From assembly GCF_001700505.1 (NCBI RefSeq), contig NZ_MAPV01000042.1, forward strand, positions 1-50,032: 50,032 bases of DNA. The letters run 5' to 3'. This document shows, piece after piece, positions 34,817 through 42,931 of the stretch (positions are counted from its first letter, which is position 1; every line of letters starts with the position of its first letter). The stretch comes from Streptomyces mutomycini. GTDB taxonomy: Bacteria > Actinomycetota > Actinomycetes > Streptomycetales > Streptomycetaceae. Made by a program: the position numbers and the translations under genes. The notes beneath the pieces are model-generated. The model was given only the letters and a program-made list of their open reading frames with translations. It made no database searches and was not told the DNA's origin.

Positions 34817-35701
34817 ATGCTGACAGAAGTCACCGCGACCCGCTATGTCACGCCCCTGCGGGAGGGCGGATCGCTGCCCGGGATCGTCGAGGCCGACGAC
34901 CTGGGCACGTATGTCATGAAGTTCACCGGAGCGGGGCAGGGCCGCAAGACCCTGGTCGCGGAGGTCGTCTGCGGGGAGCTCGGCCGTAGGCTGGGGCTGC
35001 GGGTGCCGGAGCTGGTGACCATCCAGCTCGACCCCGTCATCGGTCTCGCCGAGCCGGACCAGGAGGTGCAGGAGCTCCTCAAGGCCAGCGCCGGACTGAA
35101 CCTCGGGATGGACTACCTTCCGGGCTCGCTCGGATTCGACCCGCTCGCCTACGAGGTCGGCGCCGCTGAGGCCGGAAGAGTCGTGTGGTTCGATGCGCTG
35201 ATCAACAACGTGGACCGTTCGTGGCGGAACCCCAACATGCTTGTCTGGCACGGCGATCCGTGGCTGATCGACCACGGGGCCACCATGATCTGGCACCACA
35301 ACTGGCCCGGCGCGCAGGCCTCCGCGGCGAAGCCGTACAACGCCTCCGACCACGTCCTCGCGCCGTTCGGGCCCGACATCGCCACCGCGGCTGCCGAGCT
35401 CGCGCCGCTCGTCACGGAGGAACTGCTCACCGAGGTGACGGCGGCGGTGCCGGATGAGTGGCTGGCAGGCGAACCGGGCTTCGAGACAGCGGATCAGCTG
35501 CGCCGCGCATATGTGGAGCCCCTGCTGGCACGCGCCGGCAGCATCCACGAGCGCATCGTCCTGGAAGCGCCCACGAAGACCCGGCCGTCCCAGGCCCCCG
35601 GATGGCTCACCGGACGCCTGAGCCCACGGCCGAATTCCACCGAGAAGGACCGCGACGTGCAGGCGGGCGCCGCACACGACAGCAAGGGCGGCGGCCGATG
35701 A
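34817..35701 (+). CDS. HipA-like (HipA_2) kinase-fold protein
   Basis: A 294-aa protein with a HipA-type kinase core. YVMKFTGAGQGRKTLVAEVVCGELGRRLGL (about 32-61) resembles the ATP-binding lysine/glycine region; ALINNVDRSWRNPNMLV carries the catalytic D133 and N; WLIDHGATMIWH carries the metal-binding D152. It lacks the N-terminal domain of E. coli HipA. The C-terminal 40 residues are variable. HipA of E. coli phosphorylates glutamyl-tRNA synthetase; targets of this short group are unknown. Its stop overlaps the start of the DUF3037 gene (ATGA), so the two are coupled. A -10 TATAAC lies just upstream. Confidence 0.82.
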   Translation: MLTEVTATRYVTPLREGGSLPGIVEADDLGTYVMKFTGAGQGRKTLVAEVVCGELGRRLGLRVPELVTIQLDPVIGLAEPDQEVQELLKASAGLNLGMDYLPGSLGFDPLAYEVGAAEAGRVVWFDALINNVDRSWRNPNMLVWHGDPWLIDHGATMIWHHNWPGAQASAAKPYNASDHVLAPFGPDIATAAAELAPLVTEELLTEVTAAVPDEWLAGEPGFETADQLRRAYVEPLLARAGSIHERIVLEAPTKTRPSQAPGWLTGRLSPRPNSTEKDRDVQAGAAHDSKGGGR

Positions 35702-36081
35702 GCAAGCGCGATGTCTTCGAGTACGCGGTGCTGCGCGTCGTTCCCCGGGTGGAGCGCGGTGAGTGCTTCAACGCGGGTGTGCTGGTCTACTGCCGGGCCA
35801 AGTCCTTCGTCGCCGCGCGGACACACCTGGACGAGCGCAAGCTCGAGGCCCTGGACCCGCAGGCCGACGTGCTCGGTGTGCGGGCCGCCCTGCGGGCGGT
35901 CGAAGGCCTCTGCGGCGGCGGTGAGGCGGCGGGCCAGGCGGCCGGTGACGACGCGGGGCGGCGCTTCCGCTGGCTGATCGCGCCACGCTCCACGGTCGTC
36001 CAGCCCGGTGCCGTGCACAGCGGTCTGACCGCGGATCCGGCCGCTGAGGTCGAGCGCCTGCTCGACCTGCTGGTGCGCTGA
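35698..36081 (+). CDS. DUF3037 family protein
   Basis: A 127-aa protein starting MSKRDVFEYAVLRVVPRVERGECFNAGVLVYCR, the recognisable DUF3037 N-terminus, then RRFRWLIAPRSTVVQPGAVHSGLTADPAAEVERLLDLLV. No enzymatic motif is visible. The 4-base overlap with the HipA-like gene and the known frequent pairing of the two families suggest a shared function, possibly kinase and partner or antidote; this is not shown. A hairpin with CGCCGCC/GGCGGCG arms (about 36094-36121) may end the transcript. Confidence 0.85.
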   Translation: MSKRDVFEYAVLRVVPRVERGECFNAGVLVYCRAKSFVAARTHLDERKLEALDPQADVLGVRAALRAVEGLCGGGEAAGQAAGDDAGRRFRWLIAPRSTVVQPGAVHSGLTADPAAEVERLLDLLVR

Positions 36082-36162
36082 CCTGAGGGCCGTCGCCGCC
36101 ACCCGGGGGCGTGGGGCGGCGGCGCCGTCGGGTGTGACATGCGCCCATGCCCCCGTGTGCCG

Positions 36163-36191
36163 TTGACACCGGGTGCCGTGGCTTCTAGCGT
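36163..36191 (+). promoter_or_regulatory. Consensus sigma-70 promoter of the SDR pair
   Basis: TTGACA (36163-36168) and TAGCGT (36186-36191) with 17-base spacing; expected start near 36198, giving a leader of about 85 bases. Confidence 0.8.
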
Positions 36192-36207
36192 CTCGTCTGC
36201 TGAAGGT

Positions 36208-36225
36208 ACTAAGCGGTTGCTCAGT
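36208..36225. promoter_or_regulatory. TetR-like operator in the SDR leader
   Basis: ACTAAGC-GGTT-GCTCAGT, an inverted repeat with one mismatch, lies about 10 bases after the predicted start of transcription. Similar TAAGC-N4-GCTTA sites are bound by TetR-type regulators of acyl-CoA genes in actinobacteria. Confidence 0.5.
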
Positions 36226-36282
36226 TATCGGGAACTTCCTGACGTCCGCTGAGCCGCGATCCAAGGGCGAGGAGAACCAAGC

Positions 36283-37044
36283 ATGTCCACCACCGAGCAG
36301 CGCGTCGCCATCGTGACGGGAGCGGCACGGGGCATCGGCGCCGCCACCGCCGTACGCCTGGCGGCCGAGGGCCGCGCCGTCGCCGTACTCGACCTCGACG
36401 AGGCGGCGTGCAAGGACACGGTCGAGAAGATCACCGATGCCGGGGGCAGGGCCCTCGCCGTCGGCTGCGATGTGTCGGACAGCGCCCAGGTGGAAGCCGC
36501 CGTCGCGCGTGTGGCCGCCGAGCTCGGCGCCCCGACGATCCTCGTCAACAACGCTGGTGTGCTCCGCGACAACCTGCTCTTCAAGATGAGCGAGTCCGAC
36601 TGGGACCTCGTGATGAACGTGCACCTGAAGGGCGCGTTCCTGATGGCGAAGGCCGTCCAGGCGCACATGGTCGAGGCCAAGTTCGGCCGCATCGTCTCGC
36701 TCTCGTCCTCCTCGGCGCTGGGCAACCGGGGCCAGGCCAACTACTCCGCCGTCAAGGCCGGTCTCCAGGGCTTCACCAAGACGCTCGCCAAGGAGCTCGG
36801 CAAGTTCGGTGTGACCGCCAACGCCGTCGCCCCGGGCTTCATCGTCACCGAGATGACCGCCCAGACGGCGGAACGCGTCGGCATGGGCTTCGAGGAGTTC
36901 CAGGCCGCCGCCGCCACGCAGATCCCGGTGCAGCGCGTGGGGCGTCCCGAGGACATCGCCAACGCCATCGCCTTCTTCACGGGCGAGGACGCGGGCTTCG
37001 TGTCCGGGCAGGTCATGTACGTCGCCGGCGGACCGCTCAACTGA
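36283..37044 (+). CDS. fabG: 3-oxoacyl-ACP reductase-like SDR (FabG family)
   Basis: A 253-aa classical short-chain dehydrogenase: cofactor loop TGAARGIGAA (about 13-22), NNAG, catalytic S near 140 and Y154-x3-K158 (YSAVK). NADPH preference is suggested by the arginine in GAARG. It could reduce 3-oxoacyl-ACP/CoA; it is not the main fatty acid synthesis fabG, which sits elsewhere with fabD/acpP. ATG 36283 has GGAG about 10 bases upstream. It is followed after 22 bases by a second SDR, forming an operon. Confidence 0.88.
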   Translation: MSTTEQRVAIVTGAARGIGAATAVRLAAEGRAVAVLDLDEAACKDTVEKITDAGGRALAVGCDVSDSAQVEAAVARVAAELGAPTILVNNAGVLRDNLLFKMSESDWDLVMNVHLKGAFLMAKAVQAHMVEAKFGRIVSLSSSSALGNRGQANYSAVKAGLQGFTKTLAKELGKFGVTANAVAPGFIVTEMTAQTAERVGMGFEEFQAAAATQIPVQRVGRPEDIANAIAFFTGEDAGFVSGQVMYVAGGPLN

Positions 37045-37066
37045 CCCCGGAAGGGCAAAGGACAAC

Positions 37067-37822
37067 ATGACTGTGCAGGACACTGGCAAGGTCGCGCTCA
37101 TCACGGGCGCGAGCCGGGGCATCGGCTACGGCATCGCCGAGGCGCTCGTCGCCCGCGGCGACCGGGTCGTCATCACGGGCCGCGGTGAGGACGCCCTGAA
37201 GGAGGCCGTCGAGAAGCTCGGGGCCGACCGGGCGGTCGCCATCGCGGGCAAGGCGCACGACGAGGCGCACCAGGCCGCAGCCGTCGAGCGTGCCATGGAG
37301 GCGTTCGGCCGGGTCGACTACCTGGTCAACAACGCGGGCACGAACCCCGTGTTCGGGCCGATGGCCGAGCTCGATCTCAACGTCGCCCGCAAGGTCTACG
37401 AGACCAACGTGATCTCGGCGCTCGGGTTCGCCCAGCAGACCTGGAAGGCATGGCAGAGGGAGAACGGCGGGGCGATCGTCAACATCGCCTCCGTCGCGGG
37501 CGTCTCGGCGTCCCCCTTCATCGGCGCCTACGGCATGAGCAAGGCGGCCATGGTCAACCTGACCCTCCAGCTGGCGCACGAGTTCGCTCCGGTCGTGCGG
37601 GTCAACGCGATCGCCCCGGCCGTGGTGAAGACCAAGTTCGCGGAGGCGCTGTACGAGGGCCGCGAGGCCGAGGCGGCGGCCGCCTACCCGCTGGGCCGGC
37701 TCGGTGTCCCGCAGGACATCGGCGGTGCGGCGGCGTTCCTCACGTCCGAGCAGTCCGACTGGGTCACGGGGCAGACACTCGTGGTCGACGGCGGTATTTT
37801 CCTGAACGCCGGCGTGGCCTGA
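37067..37822 (+). CDS. Second SDR family oxidoreductase
   Basis: A 251-aa classical SDR: TGASRGIGYG (about 13-22), NNAG at about 88, Y155-x3-K159 (YGMSK). It is only moderately similar to the upstream SDR, so this is not a recent duplication. AAAGGA lies 5 bases before the ATG. The pair is transcribed from the promoter at 36163 and ends at a hairpin. The substrate is unknown; both may act in acyl or alcohol metabolism, given the TetR-like operator. Confidence 0.87.
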   Translation: MTVQDTGKVALITGASRGIGYGIAEALVARGDRVVITGRGEDALKEAVEKLGADRAVAIAGKAHDEAHQAAAVERAMEAFGRVDYLVNNAGTNPVFGPMAELDLNVARKVYETNVISALGFAQQTWKAWQRENGGAIVNIASVAGVSASPFIGAYGMSKAAMVNLTLQLAHEFAPVVRVNAIAPAVVKTKFAEALYEGREAEAAAAYPLGRLGVPQDIGGAAAFLTSEQSDWVTGQTLVVDGGIFLNAGVA

Positions 37823-37859
37823 GAGAGGCCTGCGCCGGTTTGGCCTGATTGGATCAAGT

Positions 37860-37893
37860 GCCCTGCCGGGCCATCGGATTGTTCCGGCAGGGC
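37860..37893 (+). terminator. Terminator of the SDR operon
   Basis: A perfect 10-bp stem GCCCTGCCGG (37860-37869) with CCGGCAGGGC (37884-37893), 14-base loop, 37 bases after the stop. TATGGT at 37901-37906 right after it is a possible -10 for the next gene. Confidence 0.7.
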
Positions 37894-37940
37894 GCTGCGG
37901 TATGGTCTGCCGACCCCCAGGCCGATCGAGGAGCGTGCAC

Positions 37941-39521
37941 GTGTTCTACCGGGCCAGTCTGCAGGCTGCTGCAGCCCTTGCATCCCTGTCACTGCTAGCC
38001 GGCTGCGGCCTGCTGTCCGACAGCAGTTCGGAGACGGACCAGCAGATATCGGTCGGTACGACGAGCTCGCCCTCGACCCTCGACCCGGCGGCGGCTTGGG
38101 ACGGCTCCTGGGAGCTGATGAGGAACGTCTTCCAGACCCTGGTGAGCTTCCCGACCGGCAGCACCAGCCCCGAGCCCGACGCGGCGGAGGAATGCCTGTT
38201 CACCGATGCCACGAGCATGGCCTACCGGTGCACCCTGCGTTCCGGCCTGAAGTTCTCCAACGGGGAGAAGATCGACGCCGAGGCCGTGAAGTACTCCATC
38301 GACCGGATCATGAAGATCAAGGTCAAGGGCGGTCCCGCCGGCCTCCTCGGATCCCTCGACCGGGTGGAGACAAAGGGTGATGACACGGTCATCTTCCACC
38401 TCGCCAAGGCGGACGCGACCTTCCCGTTCATCCTTGCCACTCCCGCGATGTCGATCGTCGCCCCCGGCGACTACCCGGCGGACAGCCTTCGCGACGACGG
38501 CAAGGTCACCGGTTCGGGTCCGTACGTCCTCGATTCGTACGAGCAGGGCAAGCAGGCCGAGCTGACCAAGAACCCCGGTTACAAGGGTTTCGCGGACCGG
38601 AAGAACGACGCGGTCACGATCCGGTACTTCGAGGACTCCGCCCCCATGGTGGAGGCGCTGAAGAACAAGGAGATCGACGCCACCTACCGCGGCCTGACCG
38701 CCGAGGAGGTCATCGGCCTCGAGGACAACAAGAAGGACAACGACGGCCTGCAGATCGTCGAGTCGGTCGGCGCCGACATCCGTTTCCTCGTCTTCAACCC
38801 GGACGACCCGGCCGCCGGCAAGCTCGCCGTCCGGAAGGCCATCGCCCAGGTGGTGGACCGCGACGCCCTGGTCGCCAAGGTCTACCGCGGCACCGCCGAA
38901 CCGCTCTACTCCATGGTTCCCAAGGGCATTGCCGGACACGCCACCAGCTTCTTCGACTCCTTCGGCGACCCGGACGTGGCCGAGGCCAGGGCGCTGCTCA
39001 CGGAGGCGGGCATCACCGAGCCGGTCAAGATGACCTTCTGGTACACCACCGACCGCTACGGTTCCTCCACCGCTCCCGAGTTCGCCGAGCTGAAGCGCCA
39101 GCTCGAGGCGTCCGGACTCTTCCGGATCACGCTCAAGAGCGCACCGTGGAAGACCTTCCAGGAAGGGTTCACCAAGGGCGACTACCCGGTCTTCGGGCGT
39201 GGCTGGTTCCCCGACTTCCCGGACCCGGACAACTTCATCGCCCCCTTCGTGGGCCAGGACAGTGTCACCGGCACCCCGTACGTGACCAACGAGATCACCC
39301 AGGAGCTGCTGCCGACCTCCCGCAAGGAGAGCGACCGCGGTGCGGTCTCCGACCAGTTCAAGCGGGCCCAGGAGATCCTCGTGAAGGACGTGCGCCTGCT
39401 GCCCCTGTGGCAGGGCAAGCTCTACGTGGCGGCGGGCGAGGACATCGGGGGCGGCGAGCGCGCGCTCGACCCGCAGACGGTCATGCAGATGTGGGAGCTG
39501 TACCGCAAGACGAGCTGGTAG
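37941..39521 (+). CDS. ABC transporter solute-binding lipoprotein, family 5
   Basis: A 526-aa exported lipoprotein with signal peptide and lipobox LLAGC (Cys at about 19). The extracellular peptide/oligosaccharide-binding fold (SBP_bac_5) shows LDPAAAWDGSWELMRNVFQTLV, the CTLRSGLKFSNGEKIDAEAVKYSIDR signature and a C-terminal LPLWQGKLYVAAG. No permease or ATPase genes are adjacent, so it is an orphan that must use another importer or act as a sensor. GTG 37941 is chosen (GAGGAG at 37928-37933, spacing 7) over GTG 37935. Confidence 0.9.
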   Translation: MFYRASLQAAAALASLSLLAGCGLLSDSSSETDQQISVGTTSSPSTLDPAAAWDGSWELMRNVFQTLVSFPTGSTSPEPDAAEECLFTDATSMAYRCTLRSGLKFSNGEKIDAEAVKYSIDRIMKIKVKGGPAGLLGSLDRVETKGDDTVIFHLAKADATFPFILATPAMSIVAPGDYPADSLRDDGKVTGSGPYVLDSYEQGKQAELTKNPGYKGFADRKNDAVTIRYFEDSAPMVEALKNKEIDATYRGLTAEEVIGLEDNKKDNDGLQIVESVGADIRFLVFNPDDPAAGKLAVRKAIAQVVDRDALVAKVYRGTAEPLYSMVPKGIAGHATSFFDSFGDPDVAEARALLTEAGITEPVKMTFWYTTDRYGSSTAPEFAELKRQLEASGLFRITLKSAPWKTFQEGFTKGDYPVFGRGWFPDFPDPDNFIAPFVGQDSVTGTPYVTNEITQELLPTSRKESDRGAVSDQFKRAQEILVKDVRLLPLWQGKLYVAAGEDIGGGERALDPQTVMQMWELYRKTSW

Positions 39522-39610
39522 AGGGGCTGCGGCGGCTCGGCCGGGCCCGTTGTCAGTGGCCCCCGGTAGGTTCATGGTCAAGAACCGATTGTTTACCGGA
39601 GGTTGTGGAC

Positions 39611-40330
39611 GTGACCGACATCGACCTGCTGCCCGAGTCCTGGCGCGGCGTCCTCGGCGAAGAGCTGCGGAAGCCCTACTTCGAGGAGCTCGCGGCCTTC
39701 GTCGAGGAGGAACGGGCCCGGGGGCCGGTGTATCCGCCGAGGGAACAGGTCTTCGCCGCGCTGGAGGCCACGCCGTACGACCGGGTGAAGGTGCTCGTCC
39801 TCGGGCAGGACCCCTACCACGGTGAGGGCCAGGGCCACGGACTGTGCTTCTCTGTCCGGCCCGGCGTCAGGACGCCGCCCTCGCTGCGCAACATCTACAA
39901 GGAGATGAACGACGAGCTCGGCCTGCCGGTCCCGGACAACGGATATCTGATGCCGTGGGCCGAGCAGGGCGTGCTGCTGCTCAACGCGGTGCTGACGGTC
40001 CGGGGCGGCGAGGCGAATTCGCACAAGGCCAAGGGCTGGGAGAAGTTCACCGACGCGGTGATCCGTGCGGTGGCCGAGCGCCCCGACCCGGCCGTCTTCG
40101 TCCTCTGGGGCAACTACGCCCAGAAGAAGATCCCGCTCATCGACCAGGACCGCCATGTGGTGGTCAAGGGCGCGCACCCCTCGCCGCTCTCCGCCAAGAA
40201 GTGGTTCGGCTCCCGCCCCTTCACCCAGATCGACGAGGCCGTCGCCGCACAGGGACACGAGCCCATCGACTGGCGGATCCCGGACCTGGGCCTACAGCCG
40301 ACCCGGCCGACCGCGGGGGCCCGCGCCTGA
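39611..40330 (+). CDS. ung: Uracil-DNA glycosylase
   Basis: A 239-aa base-excision repair enzyme of family 1. The water-activating loop is GQDPYHGEGQGHGLCFSV (Asp67), the uracil-binding LLLNAVLTVRGGEANSH follows, and the DNA-intercalation loop is HPSPLSAKKWFGSRPF. All catalytic residues are present. GTG 39611 follows GGAGG (39598-39602) by 8 bases; GTG 39605 is too close. Streptomyces usually carries a second ung elsewhere. Confidence 0.95.
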   Translation: MTDIDLLPESWRGVLGEELRKPYFEELAAFVEEERARGPVYPPREQVFAALEATPYDRVKVLVLGQDPYHGEGQGHGLCFSVRPGVRTPPSLRNIYKEMNDELGLPVPDNGYLMPWAEQGVLLLNAVLTVRGGEANSHKAKGWEKFTDAVIRAVAERPDPAVFVLWGNYAQKKIPLIDQDRHVVVKGAHPSPLSAKKWFGSRPFTQIDEAVAAQGHEPIDWRIPDLGLQPTRPTAGARA

Positions 40331-40405
40331 GCGGGATCGCCGATGCCTGCGACTAGCGTCTGAGTGACCGGAACAGGCCGGGCGGTGATCAGGGAGACCT
40401 CTGTA

Positions 40406-40900
40406 GTGGATCAGCGGGAAGTGCCGGGCGACGCCGTCATGACCAGGATCGGCCAGGCGGTCATGCTGCTCCACGCGGGGGACAGAGAAGAGGCCCGGAA
40501 CCGGTTCGGGACCCTCTGGTCGGAGATCGGTGAGAGCGGCGAAGCTCTGCACCGCTGCACCCTCGCCCACTACATGGCCGACACCCAGGACGATCCCGGG
40601 GACGAGCTGGCCTGGGACCTCCGGGCACTGACGGCCGCGGAGGGCCTCGCCGGGGCGGTGGTCACGGAGCCGGACGCGGCGTGCCGGGACGCGACCGCGG
40701 TGCGGGCCCTCGTTCCGTCGCTGCACCTCAATCTGGCGGCGGACTACGTGAAACTGCAGCGCTTCGAGGCGGCCCGGGTCCACCTGGACAGGGCCTGGGA
40801 CGCCGTCGAGGTGCTGGAGGACGACGGATACGGTGGAGGCGTCCGCGCCGCCATCGGACGCATGGAACGGCGCATGCGGGGGAGCGCGGCGGGGGAGTGA
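40406..40900 (+). CDS. TPR-like hypothetical protein
   Basis: A 164-aa helical, soluble protein: MLLHAGDREEARNRFGTLWSEIGESGEALHRCTLAHYMADTQDDPGDELAWDLRAL and LHLNLAADYVKLQRFEAARVHLDRAWDAVEVL are TPR-like helix pairs. It is conserved in Streptomyces and of unknown function. GTG 40406 (GGGAG 9 bases upstream) is preferred to GTG 40364. It is tail to tail with the TetR gene, 46 bases between stops. Confidence 0.78.
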   Translation: MDQREVPGDAVMTRIGQAVMLLHAGDREEARNRFGTLWSEIGESGEALHRCTLAHYMADTQDDPGDELAWDLRALTAAEGLAGAVVTEPDAACRDATAVRALVPSLHLNLAADYVKLQRFEAARVHLDRAWDAVEVLEDDGYGGGVRAAIGRMERRMRGSAAGE

Positions 40901-40946
40901 GACCGGGAAGCGATGGCCCGCCGCCCGCGCGGCACCGGTGTTCCCG

Positions 40947-41606
40947 TCACCCGCCGGTCGCGGCGTCACCGGACGAGGCCGGCGCGGCCGTTGCGCCGGG
41001 ACCGAGCATGCCCCGTAGCAACTCGGCGCATCCTGTGGCCAGTTGGGCCTCCGTCGGCACGGCCCGGTGGTAGGACCCCACGGCACACGCGAACATCATC
41101 CCTTCGGCCCATGCCACGACCGACAGCGCATGGCGTTCCGGTTCCGCGGACCCCGCCGCGGCCATCAGGGCGACCAGCGGTTCGCGGAACCGTCTGCCCG
41201 CCTCGTCGTAGAACGTCCTGAGCGCGGGGCGCCTCGTGGCCTCCAGGGCCAGCTCGTAGCGGCACACCAGGAGCTCGGCGCTGCCGGTCAGATAGCGGTG
41301 CAGCGCGTGTGCGAGCCCTGCGGCCATCTCTTCCGGACCGCCGCTCGCCGCCAGTTCCCCGGGTGCGAGCACCTGCCCCTCGAGCTCGGCGAGCCGGCGT
41401 ACCGCGGCCTCCAGCAGCGCCTCCCTCGTGCGGGCGTGGTTCGACGTCGAACCCTGGGGGAGGCCGGCCCGCTCGTCCACCGCCCGGTGCGTCAGACCCC
41501 GCATTCCGCGTTCCGCCAGGAGGCCGAGCGCGGCGTCGGCGATCAGGGCGGCGCGGAGGCTGCCGGCCCGCGGAGCGCTGTCTGGGAGTGTCGAACGTGT
41601 GGACAT
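40947..41606 (-). CDS. TetR/AcrR family regulator
   Basis: A 219-aa protein with an N-terminal TetR HTH (LIADAALGLLAERGMRGLTHRAVDERAGLPQGSTSNHARTREALLEAAV, about 22-70) and an all-helical ligand domain of the TetR_C type seen in YcnC-like regulators. It is divergent from an FAD monooxygenase gene with two identical operators in the 80-base gap, so it almost certainly represses itself and that gene. ATG 41606 is chosen; the TTG at 41615 is an alternative. Confidence 0.9.
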   Translation of the reverse strand: MSTRSTLPDSAPRAGSLRAALIADAALGLLAERGMRGLTHRAVDERAGLPQGSTSNHARTREALLEAAVRRLAELEGQVLAPGELAASGGPEEMAAGLAHALHRYLTGSAELLVCRYELALEATRRPALRTFYDEAGRRFREPLVALMAAAGSAEPERHALSVVAWAEGMMFACAVGSYHRAVPTEAQLATGCAELLRGMLGPGATAAPASSGDAATGG

Positions 41607-41627
41607 GGAGCCCAATCTACCGTCGCC

Positions 41628-41669
41628 ACTACACCTGTAGTACGGTGAGGTGGTTACTACAGATGTAGT
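41628..41669. promoter_or_regulatory. Two identical TetR operators
   Basis: ACTACA-CC-TGTAGT at 41628-41641 and ACTACA-GA-TGTAGT at 41656-41669. Both are perfect 6-bp inverted repeats with a 2-base spacer, centred 28 bases apart between the divergent tetR and monooxygenase starts. Confidence 0.85.
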
Positions 41670-41686
41670 GCGAAGGGGGTTCAGTC

Positions 41687-42898
41687 ATGGCGACATCCCG
41701 AGCGGTGGTCATAGGCGGTGGCATCGGCGGACTCGCCGCCGCCGCGGCATTGTCCCGGAGCGGCTGGCAGGTCACCGTGCTGGAGCGCGCCGCCTCGCTG
41801 GAGCCCGTCGGAGCGGGCATCAGCCTCGCCCCCAACTCACAGCGCGCCCTCGACGTCATCGGGCTCGGCGACGAGGTAAGGGCCCTGGCCGCCTGGCAGG
41901 GCGACGGGGGCATGCGTACGCCGTCCGGGCGCTGGCTCGCCCGAACGGACAGTGCCGCCGCGGCCGAACGGTTCGGCGGGCCGCTCGTGCTGCTGCGCCG
42001 GTCCGCACTCATCGGCCTGCTCCGCGCCCTGCTCCCCGAGACCGCAGTCCACACCGGCACACCGGCACAGCTCGTCGCGCCCGGCCGCGCGGACGGGCGC
42101 CGGGCCGTGGTCAGGACACCCTCCGGAGACATCGGGGCCGACCTGGTCATCGGCGCCGACGGCATCGGCTCGGCGGTACGCACCACGCTCTTCCCGCGCC
42201 ATCCCGGACCCTCGTACAGCGGCTTCACCACCTGGCGCGTCATCTCCCCGGGACTCGGCCGCACCTTCAGCTCCCACGAGACCTGGGGCCGCGGCGCGCT
42301 GTGGGGCAGCCACCCCCTGAAGGACGGCGGGATCTACGCCTACGCGGCGGCGGCCGTCCCTGCGGGAGCCCGGGCGGCAGACGACGAGAAGGCGGAGCTG
42401 CTGCGCAGGTACGGCGCCTGGCACGATCCGGTCCCCGGGATCATCGCCTCGGTCGGGCCGGACCAGGTGCTGCGCCACGACGTGTACCACCTGGACGACC
42501 CGCTGCCCTCGTACCACCGCGGCCGCACCGCGCTCGTCGGTGACTCCGCGCACGCCATGGTGCCGTTCCTCGGCCAGGGCGGCAACCAGGCCATCGAGGA
42601 CGCCGTCGTGCTCGCCCACCACGTGACGCCGGACGGGGACCTGGGCGCGGGCCTCGCCGCCTACAGCGCGGCCAGGGTGCCCCGTACGACCGCCGTGGTC
42701 CGCAAGTCGGCGCAGGTCTCCCGGATGACGAGGCTGTCCGGGGCGCCGGCCGTCGCCGTCCGGAACGGGCTGATGTCCGCGGTCTCCCGGCTCGGCCCGG
42801 GGCTCGTCCTGCGGACGTTCGACGGCATCTGCGACTGGCAGCCGCCGCAGCGCACGTATGCTGCCGGAACCAGGGAAGGACAGAGCACGCGACCGTGA
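41687..42898 (+). CDS. FAD-dependent aromatic-type monooxygenase
   Basis: A 403-aa flavoprotein monooxygenase (salicylate/para-hydroxybenzoate hydroxylase fold). The FAD-binding GGGIGGLAAAAAL is at about 9-21, the DG motif ADLVIGADGIGSAVR at about 146-160, and the GD motif VGDSAHAMVPFLGQGGNQAIEDA near 285-307. No membrane helix. The substrate could be a small aromatic, an antibiotic or a urate-like compound. It is controlled by the divergent TetR and followed after 33 bases by an oxidoreductase, suggesting a two-gene detoxification or catabolic operon. Confidence 0.9.
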   Translation: MATSRAVVIGGGIGGLAAAAALSRSGWQVTVLERAASLEPVGAGISLAPNSQRALDVIGLGDEVRALAAWQGDGGMRTPSGRWLARTDSAAAAERFGGPLVLLRRSALIGLLRALLPETAVHTGTPAQLVAPGRADGRRAVVRTPSGDIGADLVIGADGIGSAVRTTLFPRHPGPSYSGFTTWRVISPGLGRTFSSHETWGRGALWGSHPLKDGGIYAYAAAAVPAGARAADDEKAELLRRYGAWHDPVPGIIASVGPDQVLRHDVYHLDDPLPSYHRGRTALVGDSAHAMVPFLGQGGNQAIEDAVVLAHHVTPDGDLGAGLAAYSAARVPRTTAVVRKSAQVSRMTRLSGAPAVAVRNGLMSAVSRLGPGLVLRTFDGICDWQPPQRTYAAGTREGQSTRP

Positions 42899-42931
42899 CA
42901 ACGCCCTGGTCAAGGCGACAGGGAGAACCTC

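Noticed and set aside
39550..39572. TTGTCA and TAGGTT before ung as a promoter
   Set aside because: The spacing is only 11 bases, too short for a sigma-70 promoter.
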